Below, piece after piece: positions 53,475-62,417 of a stretch of DNA of 64,000 bases; the first letter of the stretch is position 1, and each line of letters starts with the position of its first letter. Origin of the DNA: Streptomyces aureoverticillatus (GTDB lineage Bacteria; Actinomycetota; Actinomycetes; Streptomycetales; Streptomycetaceae); the NCBI RefSeq assembly GCF_014649395.1, contig NZ_BMSY01000005.1, positions 310,001 through 374,000 on the forward strand, in the 5' to 3' direction. The position numbers and the translations under genes are program-made. The notes under the pieces were generated by a model that did no database searches, was not told where the DNA came from, and worked only from the letters and a program-made list of their open reading frames with translations.

Positions 53475-53685
53475 GAAGGACGAGGGTACGGGGTCCGATG
53501 TCCGGTATGGCGCGCGGGGCGGCCCTCGCGCCCCCTCGCCGCGCCGAAACGGGGCGTCACGGGGCCGGAACTTCTCCGAAAAGGGGGCGTCACCGGGCCG
53601 GGAATTCCCCGAAAAGGGCCCCCCTTGCCTCGCCCCCACCTCAGGACCGTCGCCGTCCCGCCTCAGTCCCGCCTCAGCCCCCGCC

Positions 53686-54906
53686 TCAGTCCCCCGCGGG
53701 AGCGTGCTCGGCGGCGGTGCGGACGTCGATCTCGCGCCAGAATCCCGCCCGGATCGCGTACCGGTCGTGCTCGTCGATCTGGTCGTCCTTGTGGGCGAGC
53801 AGCCCGAACCGGGCCGCGTACCGCAGCAGTTCGCCGTCGATGCGGTGCGGGATGCGCGGGTACATCGTGGAAAGCTTCTGCAGGTTGTGCTGCTCGGGCA
53901 GGCGCGCCATCCAGCGGCGGGCGAAGACCTGGCCGACCTCGTAGGGGTCGCCGCCGACGGTGGTGATGTCCTCCTCGCGGTCGGCCCAGCGCTGCTCGGC
54001 CGTGGTGAGCTGGGCGAGCGTGGGCAGCGCGGCGGCCTCGGCGGATTCGGCGGGGGTGCCGGGGCGGTCGACCCAGCCCTTGTCGGACGACCAGCGCAGG
54101 GTCGCGTTGGCCGGCTCCTTGACGGGCTGGGCGCCGGGGCCGCGCAGGGCGGCGAGGTCCTTGGGGGTGGGGACGCCCTTGGTGGCCGGAATCCGCTCCC
54201 CGTTCTCCTGGCCCCGGGTGGCCGTGGCGGGGTGCGGGGCGGGGGCCGGGCGGGGCTGCTCGGCGCCGGTGGCGAGGGCGGACTCGGGCAGCGGCGCGGA
54301 GAGGATCGCGGCGATCTCCGGGCGCGGGGCGGGCGGCGGGGCGCAGACGCCGGTCAGCTCCTTGGCGCGGACGGCCTTGGTGATCCAGGTGCGGTCCAGG
54401 ACGCGCCGCTCGTCGGCCTCGGCGACCAGGTCCTCCGACTGGTTGTAGTCGCCGTCGGCGGCCTGCACGGCCCACAGGTGGACGGCGACGCCGTGCTCCT
54501 TGGCGGCCATCATGCCGGGCAGCAGATCGCCGTCGCCGGTGACGAGCACGACGTCGGAGCAGGCGCGGTTGCGGGCGAGCTCGGTCAGCTCGGCGTGCAT
54601 CGCGGCGTCCACGCCCTTCTGCGCCCAGCGCCCGTCGCTGCGGGTCAGCGCGCCCAGGCGGACGGTGACGCGCGGCATCACGCGGAGCCTTCGGTGCTCC
54701 GGCTGGGGTACGCGGTCGGGGGCGCCGTCGAACCAGTAGATCCGCAGCAGGGGGCGCTCCGTGTCGGACTCGGCGCGCTCGCGCAGGCCCTGGATCAGGG
54801 CGGTGTGATCGACGGTGATCCTGGACCGGGAGGGCTCTCCCGCGAGGAGGCTCGCGGCGGCTCCCAGCAGATACCCGGCGTCCACCAGGACGATGCAGCG
54901 GTCCAC
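53686..54906 (-). CDS. NYN-domain (PIN-like) putative RNase
   Basis: A 406-residue protein. The N-terminal NYN domain has VLVDAGYLLG (first catalytic Asp), LRIYWFDGAP and DVVLVTGDGDLLPGMMAAKEHG (further acidic residues), the arrangement of NYN/LabA/limkain-type nucleases. A Pro/Ala-rich linker of about 90 residues leads to a conserved C-terminal helical domain (EVGQVFARRWMARLP on). The GTG at 54906 has GAGGG 8 nt upstream; a GTG at 54915 is too close to it. It may degrade or process RNA. The targets are unknown. Confidence 0.85.
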   Translation of the reverse strand: MDRCIVLVDAGYLLGAAASLLAGEPSRSRITVDHTALIQGLRERAESDTERPLLRIYWFDGAPDRVPQPEHRRLRVMPRVTVRLGALTRSDGRWAQKGVDAAMHAELTELARNRACSDVVLVTGDGDLLPGMMAAKEHGVAVHLWAVQAADGDYNQSEDLVAEADERRVLDRTWITKAVRAKELTGVCAPPPAPRPEIAAILSAPLPESALATGAEQPRPAPAPHPATATRGQENGERIPATKGVPTPKDLAALRGPGAQPVKEPANATLRWSSDKGWVDRPGTPAESAEAAALPTLAQLTTAEQRWADREEDITTVGGDPYEVGQVFARRWMARLPEQHNLQKLSTMYPRIPHRIDGELLRYAARFGLLAHKDDQIDEHDRYAIRAGFWREIDVRTAAEHAPAGD

Positions 54907-55222
54907 GCGATCCACCCTCTTTCCCTGGATTCCTGAAGGTGCCCGAAGGTCCCACAGATCCCGGGCGGGGATCAGGAGATTCAAAGGATCGGGAGATCCA
55001 GAGGTTCCCGGGGGATCCTGGAGGTTACTTCGGGTTTCCTTCGAGTCTGCCCGACCTCGGGGAGGTTAACGGCCCGAACTCGATCTTCGGCGTGGCGTAT
55101 CCGCTCTGTACCCATCGACAGCCCTTATTACGCACGGTAATTATCCGAAATGCGCGGATTGTGGACCTATGTGAGTCTGGTCGCGTCCTGGCCCCCAGAT
55201 CACCCCCAGGAGGAAGATCACC
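54907..55222. other. Divergent promoter region, NYN gene and 59-aa gene
   Basis: 316 nt without a gene. The part near 54920-55060 has repeated GGATC, GGAGAT and TTCCCGGG words; the part at 55125-55160 is AT-richer (TTATTACGCACGGTAATTAT, with an ATTA/TAAT inverted repeat) and could hold the promoter of the 59-aa gene. AGGAGGA at 55209-55215 is that gene's ribosome-binding site. Confidence 0.45.
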
Positions 55223-55402
55223 ATGGCCAAGAACAAGAACCGCAAGCAGGCCGCCCAGGAGAACCGTGCCTCGCAGGCCGAGCGCGCCTCGGAGGAGGCG
55301 AAGTCGGCCGCGGCCGAGGCCCAGCAGGCCATGCAGTCGCAGGCCCAGGGCAGCCCGGCGGATGTTGCCCGTAAGCACCAGCGTCGTTTCGGCCACAACT
55401 GA
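55223..55402 (+). CDS. Small hydrophilic protein (59 aa)
   Basis: A 59-residue charged, Gln/Ala-rich helical protein that starts MAKNKNRKQAAQENRASQAE and ends ARKHQRRFGHN. It has a strong ribosome-binding site (AGGAGGA 7 nt before the ATG) and a perfect terminator after it, so it is a real monocistronic gene. I know similar small hydrophilic proteins from other Streptomyces, but they have no assigned function. Confidence 0.8.
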   Translation: MAKNKNRKQAAQENRASQAERASEEAKSAAAEAQQAMQSQAQGSPADVARKHQRRFGHN

Positions 55403-55430
55403 CGCAACTGACGACCGCACAGGCACACAT

Positions 55431-55461
55431 GAGGGGCGCACCCGGTTCGGGTGCGCCCCTC
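55431..55461 (+). terminator. Terminator after the 59-aa gene
   Basis: Perfect 13-bp arms GAGGGGCGCACCC (55431-55443) and its complement (55449-55461) with a GGTTC loop, 28 nt after the stop. Confidence 0.85.
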
Positions 55462-55538
55462 GGCCGTGCCGTGATCCAGGGGCTCGGCCCTCAGGGTCCA
55501 GGCCGTGCCGTGATCCAGAGGGTCGGCCCTCGGGGTCC
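55462..55538. repeat. 39-bp tandem duplication at the dnaE 3' end
   Basis: Two copies (55462-55499 and 55501-55538) differing at four positions, between the terminator and the dnaE stop codon. Confidence 0.8.
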
Positions 55539-55544
55539 GGAGGG

Positions 55545-58500
55545 TCAGCCCGCCAGGCAGGACGGGCCGAGCAGCACCTTCAGGTCGCCGAAGAGCGCCG
55601 GGTCGGGCTTCACGCGGTGCCGGTCGAGCCGGAGCACCGTGGTCTTCTGCGCGCCCTGGAGCTTGATGCGGACCTCGCTGTTGCCCTTGTGGTGGCTGAG
55701 GATCTCGCCGAGGCGGGTCACCATCGGCGGGCTGACCTTCACGGTCGGGATGGTGATCAGGACGGGCGCGTTGGTGCCGGCGTTCGACAGGTCCGGGACC
55801 TGCATCTCCATGGCGACGAGGCGGGGGACGTCCTCACGCTTGTCGAGGCGTCCCTTGACGAACACCACCGCGTCCTCGACCAGTTGCGTGGACACCAGCT
55901 GATACGTCGCCGGGAAGAACATGCACTCGATCGAACCGGCCAGATCCTCCACCGTGGCGATCGCCCACGCGTTGCCCTGCTTGGTCATCTTGCGCTGCAG
56001 CCCGGAGATGATCCCGCCGATCGTCACCACCGCGCCGTCGGAGAAGTCCCCGCCGGTCAGCTGCCCGATCCCCGCGTCCGCCTTGTCCGACAGCACATGC
56101 TCAAGCCCGAACAGCGGATGGTCGGACACATACAGGCCCAGCATCTCCCGCTCCTGGGCCAGCAGATACGTCTTGTCCCACTCATCGGTGGTGAACTCCA
56201 CGTCCAGGCCGAACCCGGGCTCGCTGGAGTCGTCCTCGCCCATCCCGCCGAACAGGTCGAACTGCCCCTCGGCCTCCTTGCGCTTGACCGCCACCACGTT
56301 GTCGATCATCGGCTCGTACTGCGCGGTCAGCCCCTTGCGGGTGTGCCCCATGGTGTCGAACGCGCCCGCCTTGATCAGCGACTCCGTGGTGCGCTTGTTG
56401 CACGCGGCCGCCTCCACCTTGTCCAGGTAGTCGGGGAAGGAGGTGAACTTCCCCTTCGCCTTGCGCGACCGGATGATCGACTCCACCACGTTCGTGCCGA
56501 CGTTGCGCACCGCCTCGAGGCCGAACAGGATCACGTCGTCGCCCTGCGCGGCGAAGTTGTGCACCGACTCGTTCACATTCGGCGGCAGCACCTTGATGCC
56601 CATGCGCCGGCACTCGTTCAGATAGACCGCCGACTTGTCCTTGTCGTCCTTCACCGACGTCAGCAGCGCCGCCATGTACTCGGCCGGGTGGTTGGCCTTC
56701 AGATACGCGGTCCAGTAGGTGACGAGGCCGTACGCGGACGAGTGCGCCTTGTTGAACGCGTATCCGGCGAAGGGCACCAGGACGTCCCAGAGGGCCTGGA
56801 TCGCCGCGTCCGAGTAGCCGTTCTTGCGGGCGCCGGCCTGGAAGATGGTGAAGTTCTTCTCCAGCTCCTCCGGCTTCTTCTTGCCCATCACGCGGCGGAG
56901 GATGTCGGCCTCGCCGAGCGAGTACCCGGCGATGATCTGGGCGGCCTTCTGCACCTGCTCCTGGTACACGATCAGGCCGTAGGTGAGACCCAGGGTCTCC
57001 TTGAGCGGCTCCTCCAGCTCCGGGTGGATCGGGGTGATCTCCTGGCGGCCGTTCTTGCGCTCCGCGTAGTTGATGTGCGAGTTCATGCCCATCGGGCCCG
57101 GCCGGTACAGGGCCGAGACGGCGGAAATGTCCTCGAAGTTGTCGGGCTGCATCTGGCGCAGCAGCGAGCGCATCGGGCCGCCGTCGAACTGGAAGACTCC
57201 GAGGGTGTCACCGCGGCAGAGCAGTTCGAAGGTCTTGGGGTCGTCCAGCGGAAGGTCGAGCATCTCCAGCTCGATGCCCTTGTTGGCCCGCACCATCTTG
57301 ACGGCGTCGTCCATGATCGTGAGGTTGCGCAGGCCCAGGAAGTCCATCTTCAGCAGGCCGAGCGACTCGCACTGCGGATAGTCCCACTGCGTGATCGTCA
57401 CGCCGTCGGTGTGCCGCACCCAGATCGGGGCGTGGTCCACGATGGGCTCACTGGACATGATCACGCCGGCCGCGTGCACACCCATCTGCCGGACCAGGCC
57501 CTCGACGCCCTTGGCGGTGTCGATGACCTTCTTCACGTCCGGCTCGTTCTCGTACATCCCCCGGATCTCGCCCGCCTCGCTGTAGCGGGGGTGCTCGGGG
57601 TTGGTGATGCCGTCGAGGTCGATGCCCTTGCCGAGGACGTCGGCGGGCATGGCCTTGGTGAGGCGGTCGCCCATCGCGTACGGATATCCCAGGACTCGCG
57701 CGGAGTCCTTGATGGCGTTCTTCGCCTTGATCTTGCCGTACGTGCCGATCATGGCGACCTTGTCGGCGCCGTACTTCTCGGTCACATACCGGATCACTTC
57801 CACGCGCCTGCGCTCGTCGAAGTCGATGTCGACGTCGGGCATGGAGACGCGCTCGGGGTTCAGGAACCGCTCGAAGATCAGGCCGTGCTCGATGGGGTCG
57901 AGGTCGGTGATGCCCATGGCGTACGCGACGATCGAGCCGGCCGCGGAGCCTCGGCCGGGGCCCACGGCGATGCCGTTGTTCTTGGCCCACATGATGAAGT
58001 CGGCGACCACGAGGAAGTAGCCCGGGAACCCCATCTGGATGATGACGTCCATCTCGTACTCGGCCTGCTTCTGGCGGTCCTCGGGGACGCCGCCCGGGAA
58101 GCGGCGGTTCATGCCGACCCGGACCTCTTCCTGGAACCAGGTGACCTCGGTGAAGCCTTCGGGGATGTCGAACTTCGGCATCAGGTCGCGCTTCTCGAAC
58201 ATGCCGGTGGTGTCGATCTGCTCCGCCACCAACAGCGTGTTCGCGCACCCCTCCTGCCACGCGTCCGAGGAGTCGATCGCGTACATCTCGTCCGTCGACT
58301 TCAGGTAATAACCCGTCCCGTCGAACCGGAAACGATCCGGGTCCGACAGGTTCTTGCCCGTCTGAATGCACAGCAGCGCGTCATGCGCCGTCGCCTCATG
58401 CGCGTAGGTGTAATGCGAGTCATTGGTGACCAGCGGCGGAATTCCCAGCTTCTTGCCCACCCGCAGCAGGTCGTCACGCACCCGCCGCTCGATGTCGATG

Positions 58501-59084
58501 CCGTGGTCCATCAACTCCAGGAAATACCGGTCCTTGCCGAAAATGTCCTGGTACTCCGCGGCCGCCTTCACCGCCTCGTCGAACTGCCCGAGCCGCAACC
58601 GCGTCTGCAACTCACCCGACGGACATCCGGTCGAGGCGATCAGCCCCTCCGACCACTGGGAGATGGTCTCCTTGTCCATCCGCGGCCACTTCTGCAGCCA
58701 GCCCTCCGCATACGCGTCCGAGGACAGCCGGAAGAGATTGTGCAGACCGGTCTTGTTCGCCGCCCAGATCGTCTTGTGCGTATAACCACCCGAACCGGAC
58801 ACGTCGTCCCGCTTCTGGTGCGGCTGCCCCCACTGGATCTTCCGCTTGTTGCGCCGCGACTCCGGCGCCACATACGCCTCGATCCCGATGATCGGCGTCA
58901 CGCCCGCCTTCTGCGCCGAGTGGAAGAAGTCATACGCCCCGTGCAGGTTGCCGTGGTCCGACATCGCGATGTGCGTCATGCCCATCTCATTGCACGCCTT
59001 GAACATGTCCTTCAGCCGCGCGGCACCGTCCAGCAGCGAGTACTGGGTGTGGACGTGCAGGTGCGTGAACGGCGGCTTCGACAC
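55545..59084 (-). CDS. dnaE: DNA polymerase III alpha subunit (DnaE1)
   Basis: A 1179-residue replicative polymerase. The N-terminal PHP domain has an intact THLHVHTQYSLLDG and SDHGNLHGAY, so it may proofread, as in actinobacterial DnaE1. The palm catalytic Asp residues are in PDVDIDF near residue 417. GPGRGSAAGS and FNKAHSSAYG are other family motifs. The OB domain is in the C-terminal part. GTG at 59084 has GGAGG about 10 nt upstream; a start 29 codons further upstream has a non-conserved sequence. It stands alone. Confidence 0.96.
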   Translation of the reverse strand: MSKPPFTHLHVHTQYSLLDGAARLKDMFKACNEMGMTHIAMSDHGNLHGAYDFFHSAQKAGVTPIIGIEAYVAPESRRNKRKIQWGQPHQKRDDVSGSGGYTHKTIWAANKTGLHNLFRLSSDAYAEGWLQKWPRMDKETISQWSEGLIASTGCPSGELQTRLRLGQFDEAVKAAAEYQDIFGKDRYFLELMDHGIDIERRVRDDLLRVGKKLGIPPLVTNDSHYTYAHEATAHDALLCIQTGKNLSDPDRFRFDGTGYYLKSTDEMYAIDSSDAWQEGCANTLLVAEQIDTTGMFEKRDLMPKFDIPEGFTEVTWFQEEVRVGMNRRFPGGVPEDRQKQAEYEMDVIIQMGFPGYFLVVADFIMWAKNNGIAVGPGRGSAAGSIVAYAMGITDLDPIEHGLIFERFLNPERVSMPDVDIDFDERRRVEVIRYVTEKYGADKVAMIGTYGKIKAKNAIKDSARVLGYPYAMGDRLTKAMPADVLGKGIDLDGITNPEHPRYSEAGEIRGMYENEPDVKKVIDTAKGVEGLVRQMGVHAAGVIMSSEPIVDHAPIWVRHTDGVTITQWDYPQCESLGLLKMDFLGLRNLTIMDDAVKMVRANKGIELEMLDLPLDDPKTFELLCRGDTLGVFQFDGGPMRSLLRQMQPDNFEDISAVSALYRPGPMGMNSHINYAERKNGRQEITPIHPELEEPLKETLGLTYGLIVYQEQVQKAAQIIAGYSLGEADILRRVMGKKKPEELEKNFTIFQAGARKNGYSDAAIQALWDVLVPFAGYAFNKAHSSAYGLVTYWTAYLKANHPAEYMAALLTSVKDDKDKSAVYLNECRRMGIKVLPPNVNESVHNFAAQGDDVILFGLEAVRNVGTNVVESIIRSRKAKGKFTSFPDYLDKVEAAACNKRTTESLIKAGAFDTMGHTRKGLTAQYEPMIDNVVAVKRKEAEGQFDLFGGMGEDDSSEPGFGLDVEFTTDEWDKTYLLAQEREMLGLYVSDHPLFGLEHVLSDKADAGIGQLTGGDFSDGAVVTIGGIISGLQRKMTKQGNAWAIATVEDLAGSIECMFFPATYQLVSTQLVEDAVVFVKGRLDKREDVPRLVAMEMQVPDLSNAGTNAPVLITIPTVKVSPPMVTRLGEILSHHKGNSEVRIKLQGAQKTTVLRLDRHRVKPDPALFGDLKVLLGPSCLAG

Positions 59085-59312
59085 GGCTGGGGCCTCCAAC
59101 GAGAACACTGGGCGACAGGCTGCGGGCAGTCTGGGGGGACAGCGTGGAAGTCTAGTCCGGCTCACTGACATCGAGGTCTAATACTGTGGCGCGCAGCGCC
59201 TCGATGAGGGGTGGTGGCCGGGTGGCGGGAGGGCGGGCACTCGGGAGTACCTTCGGGCGTTGGAGAGGGCGGAAGACCGCCCCATATGTCATGCACCAGG
59301 AGGCACCCCGCG

Positions 59313-60641
59313 ATGTCGGTCCCGCAGCCCACCGCCGAGCAGCGCGGCGAGGAGATCCTCGCCGTCTTCGACACCGCGTTCGGCGAGCTGCTCGCCGCCG
59401 ACCCCGCGGCGTTCCGGGTGAAGTTCCGGAAGATGGCGGCCTCGGCCTTCGCGTTCTACCGCGGCACGGCCGGCCTCTTCTACCACGACCTGGAGCGCGA
59501 GCGGCACGACAGTGCGTACGTGGACGACCGCACCGGCCGGGTGTGGATCCACGGCGACCTGCACGCGGAGAACTTCGGCACGTACATGGACTCCCAGGGC
59601 CGCCTGATCTTCAACGTCAACGACTTCGACGAGGCGTACGTGGGCCCCTTCACCTGGGACCTCAAGCGCCTCGCCGCCTCCCTGGCCCTGATCGGGTACA
59701 CGAAGGCGCTCAGCGACGAGCAGATCACCCACCTGGTGCGCACGTACGCCACGGCGTACCGCGAGCGGATCCACGACCTGGCGACGGGCGCGAAGAGCGA
59801 CGAGGTGCCGCCGTTCACGCTGGACACGGCCCAGGGCCCGCTCCTGGGCGCGCTGCGCGCCGCCCGCTCGCTGACCCGCTTCGGGCTGCTGGAGTCGATG
59901 ACGGAGATCCGCGACTTCGAGCGCCGCTTCGCCCCGGGCGGCGGCTCCATCGAGCTGGACGCGGCCACGAGGTACAAGGTCCTGGCCGCCTTCGACGGCT
60001 ATCTGGAGACGCTCCCGGAGTCCTCCCTGTCCCGCCCGGACTCCTACCGGGTGAAGGACGTGGTGGGCCGCCGCGGCATCGGGATCGGCTCGGCGGGCCT
60101 GCCCTCGTACAACATCCTCCTGGAGGGCAACAGCGACGCGTTGGAGAACGACGTCGTGATCTATCTGAAGCAGGCCCAGACCCCGGCCGTCTCCCGGCAC
60201 ATCACGGACCCCGCGATCCGCGGCTACTTCCAGCACGAGGGCCACCGCACGGTCATCTCGCAGCGCGCCCTGCAGGCGCACGCGGACCCGTGGCTCGGCT
60301 GGACCGAGCTGGACGGCGCGGGCCAGCTCGTCGCCGAGGTCTCGCCGTACGCGGTGGACCTGGACTGGTCGGACATCGACGACGTGGAGGAGATCTCCAC
60401 CGTGGTGGCCGACCTGGGCCGGGCCACGGCGACCATGCACTCCGCCGCGGACGACGAGTCCGGGCACTCCGACCTGGTGCCGTTCTCCACGGAGCGGGCC
60501 ATCGACGCCGCCATCGCGGCCGACGAGGGCGGCTTCGCCGACCTCCTGGTCGACTTCGCGCACCGCTACGGCGCGCGGGCCCGCGCGGACCACCAGATCT
60601 TCGTCGACCTCTTCCGCAACGGCCGGATCCCGGGCCTCTGA
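59313..60641 (+). CDS. DUF2252 (kinase-fold) protein
   Basis: A 442-residue protein of the DUF2252 family, related to aminoglycoside phosphotransferase/protein-kinase folds. The catalytic loop WIHGDLHAENFGTY and the metal-binding FNVNDFDEAYVG are seen near residues 80-107. The middle part contains RYKVLAAFDGYLETLPE and the C-terminus HRYGARARADHQIFVDLFR. The substrate is unknown. CAGGAGG 9 nt before the ATG supports the start. It is divergent from dnaE. Confidence 0.88.
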   Translation: MSVPQPTAEQRGEEILAVFDTAFGELLAADPAAFRVKFRKMAASAFAFYRGTAGLFYHDLERERHDSAYVDDRTGRVWIHGDLHAENFGTYMDSQGRLIFNVNDFDEAYVGPFTWDLKRLAASLALIGYTKALSDEQITHLVRTYATAYRERIHDLATGAKSDEVPPFTLDTAQGPLLGALRAARSLTRFGLLESMTEIRDFERRFAPGGGSIELDAATRYKVLAAFDGYLETLPESSLSRPDSYRVKDVVGRRGIGIGSAGLPSYNILLEGNSDALENDVVIYLKQAQTPAVSRHITDPAIRGYFQHEGHRTVISQRALQAHADPWLGWTELDGAGQLVAEVSPYAVDLDWSDIDDVEEISTVVADLGRATATMHSAADDESGHSDLVPFSTERAIDAAIAADEGGFADLLVDFAHRYGARARADHQIFVDLFRNGRIPGL

Positions 60642-60643
60642 CA

Positions 60644-60720
60644 GTCATGTGATTCATCCTGTGACGGTCATGTGACTCCTCCTGTGACGGTCATGTGATT
60701 CACAGTCATGTGATTCATAG
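60644..60720. repeat. Four-fold GTCATGTGAYTC direct repeat
   Basis: The 12-mer GTCATGTGATTC (one copy with C for T) occurs at 60644, 60667, 60690 and 60705, spaced 23, 23 and 15 nt. It sits between the DUF2252 stop and a hairpin before the next gene. It looks like a regulator-binding array or a small satellite. Confidence 0.8.
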
Positions 60721-60739
60721 GGACCCTTTAGGGGTCCCT
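60719..60739. terminator. Small hairpin after the repeat array
   Basis: AGGGACCC (60719-60726) with GGGTCCCT (60732-60739), loop TTTAG. Either terminates the DUF2252 gene or is an operator before the 60771 gene. Confidence 0.5.
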
Positions 60740-60770
60740 TACGACGGCTCATGGCACACTCGCTTGCGCG

Positions 60771-61457
60771 ATGGACATATCCGGGACCCAGATCCGAGTG
60801 GTGCGCGCGGCACTGTTCACGGCACTCGTCGTGTTGCTGTCCGCCGCGTCGCACATTCTGCTGTCCCGGGCCCCGCTGCCGCTCACGACCTGCCTCGCCG
60901 TCACGGCCGTCGTCTATGTCATCGCCTACGCGCTGGCGGGGCGCGAGCGCGGGTTCGGCCGCATCGCGGCCCTCCTGATCCCGCTCGAGCTGGCCGCCGA
61001 CACCGCCTTCACCTCGGGCCAGCACGTCTGCTACGGCCAGGCGGGCGGCCCCGTCAGGGGTCCGCTGCGGTCCTTCGGCGTCGATGTGCTGTGCGGTGGC
61101 GGCAGCGTCGGCTCCCCGCTGGCCCGGATGGCGGGCGGCGAGAGCCACGGCGCCGCCGCGCTGCTCGCCGAGGGCGGCCCGGCCACGGCCTGGCTGCTGC
61201 TGGGCGCGCACGTCGGCGTCGGACTGCTCGCCGCCGTCTGGCTGGCGCGGGGCGAGCGGGCCATCGCCGCCCTGCTGGGCGCCGCTGCCGCAGCCACCTT
61301 CCGGCCGCTGCTCATCGCCGTCGCCGTGGTGAGCGCCCGGGTCGCGCCCGCGCGCCGGCTGCCCCGGCCCGTCCGGCGCACTCCCGCGGCGCGGTCGCGG
61401 CTGCTCGTGCACTTCGTGGGACGGCGTGGACCGCCGTGCTCGGCCGTTCACGCCTGA
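60771..61457 (+). CDS. Hypothetical membrane protein
   Basis: A 228-residue protein with four or five hydrophobic segments: VVRAALFTALVVLLSAASHILLS, LTTCLAVTAVVYVIAYALAG, IAALLIPLELAADTAFTSG, and two between residues 138 and 190. The middle loop (HVCYGQAGGPVRG then LRSFGVDVLCGGGS) has two Cys and is Gly-rich. The tail is basic. It is read in the same direction as the downstream DsbA-like gene, 40 nt away. No function is recognised. Confidence 0.75.
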   Translation: MDISGTQIRVVRAALFTALVVLLSAASHILLSRAPLPLTTCLAVTAVVYVIAYALAGRERGFGRIAALLIPLELAADTAFTSGQHVCYGQAGGPVRGPLRSFGVDVLCGGGSVGSPLARMAGGESHGAAALLAEGGPATAWLLLGAHVGVGLLAAVWLARGERAIAALLGAAAAATFRPLLIAVAVVSARVAPARRLPRPVRRTPAARSRLLVHFVGRRGPPCSAVHA

Positions 61458-61497
61458 GCACAGCACGTTCCACCTGCCACACCCACGGAGAAGAATC

Positions 61498-62316
61498 ATG
61501 AGCAAGCGCAACAGCCAGGCCGCCAAGCAGGCCGCCCGCGAGCGGATCCGCGCCCAGCAGGAGGCCGAGCGCCGGCGCGAGAAGCGCAAGCGGTCCATCA
61601 TCGTCGGCACGTCCATCGTCGGCGTCCTGGCCCTCGCGGGCGGCGTCTCCTACGCCGTCATGCAGAGCAACAAGCCCGGCTACTGGGACGAGGCCAAGGA
61701 CAAGAAGCTGGTCAAGCCCGCGAACACCTCGGGCAAGGACGGCACGACCGTCGTCATCGGCAAGGACAGCGCCAAGAAGACCCTGAAGGTCTACGAGGAC
61801 CCGCGCTGCCCGATCTGCGCGAGCTTCGAGCAGGCGGTGGGCCCGACGGTCGAGAAGGACCTCAAGGACGGCAAGTACAAGGTCCAGTTCGTCGGTGCCA
61901 CGTTCCTCGACCGGAACATCCCGGGCGAGGGCTCCCGCAACGGCATGAGCGCGCTCGGCGCCGCCCTGAACGTCAGCCCGGACGCCTTCCTCGCCTACAA
62001 GAAGGCGCTGTACTCGGAGGACAACCACCCGAGCGAGCAGGACGACAAGTTCAAGGACGACTCGTACCTGCTGAAGATCGCCGACCAGGTGCCCGAGCTG
62101 AAGAAGAACGCGTCCTTCAAGAAGGCCGTCAAGGACGGCACTTACGACCGCTGGGCCCTGGCGATGGGGCAGGCCTTCCAGGACGACAAGGACGGCGTGG
62201 AGGGCACCCCGGCCTTCGTCATGGACGGCAAGGAGCTCAAGGGCTCCGACGGGAAGAACGCGCCGATGACGGTCGCGGACTTCAACAAGGCGGTGGACGA
62301 GGCCCTCAAGGGCTGA
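61498..62316 (+). CDS. Membrane-anchored DsbA-like thioredoxin-fold protein, second copy
   Basis: A 272-residue paralogue of the protein at 28804-29586. It has a charged N-terminus with an ERRREKRKRS stop, one membrane helix (about 33-55), then a DsbA-type domain with C104-P-I-C107 and the cis-Pro in EGTPAFVMDG. It probably forms or exchanges disulfides outside the membrane. ACGGAGAAG before the ATG is the ribosome-binding site. It is followed by a terminator hairpin. Confidence 0.9.
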   Translation: MSKRNSQAAKQAARERIRAQQEAERRREKRKRSIIVGTSIVGVLALAGGVSYAVMQSNKPGYWDEAKDKKLVKPANTSGKDGTTVVIGKDSAKKTLKVYEDPRCPICASFEQAVGPTVEKDLKDGKYKVQFVGATFLDRNIPGEGSRNGMSALGAALNVSPDAFLAYKKALYSEDNHPSEQDDKFKDDSYLLKIADQVPELKKNASFKKAVKDGTYDRWALAMGQAFQDDKDGVEGTPAFVMDGKELKGSDGKNAPMTVADFNKAVDEALKG

Positions 62317-62354
62317 GCCACCGGCGACGCGCGCGCCCGGGCGGCGCACGGCGG

Positions 62355-62389
62355 AAGAGCGGGCGAACTTTTCGTAGTCGCCCGCTCTT
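62355..62389 (+). terminator. Terminator after the DsbA-like gene
   Basis: Perfect 12-bp arms AAGAGCGGGCGA (62355-62366) and its complement (62378-62389), loop 11 nt, 38 nt after the stop codon. Confidence 0.8.
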
Positions 62390-62392
62390 GGC

Positions 62393-62410
62393 CTTTACTG
62401 GTCAGTAAAG
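62393..62410. promoter_or_regulatory. 18-bp perfect palindrome before phoD
   Basis: CTTTACTGGTCAGTAAAG, 8-bp arms with a GT centre, 7 nt before the GTG of the PhoD-like gene. It resembles TetR-type operators and lies where a repressor would block the start. No regulator gene is adjacent. Confidence 0.6.
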
Positions 62411-62417
62411 TTCGCCT

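Noticed and set aside
54939..59168. A 1409-codon open frame on the plus strand opposite dnaE
   Set aside because: Antisense shadow of dnaE; His/Arg/Val-rich translation without motifs.
59085..59171. Longer dnaE start 29 codons upstream
   Set aside because: The extra sequence is not like a DnaE N-terminus; the PHP domain starts directly after the GTG at 59084, which has a ribosome-binding site.
60644..60720. CRISPR-like array
   Set aside because: The repeat is only 12 nt, the gaps of 3-11 nt are too short to be spacers and are themselves similar, and no cas gene is near.
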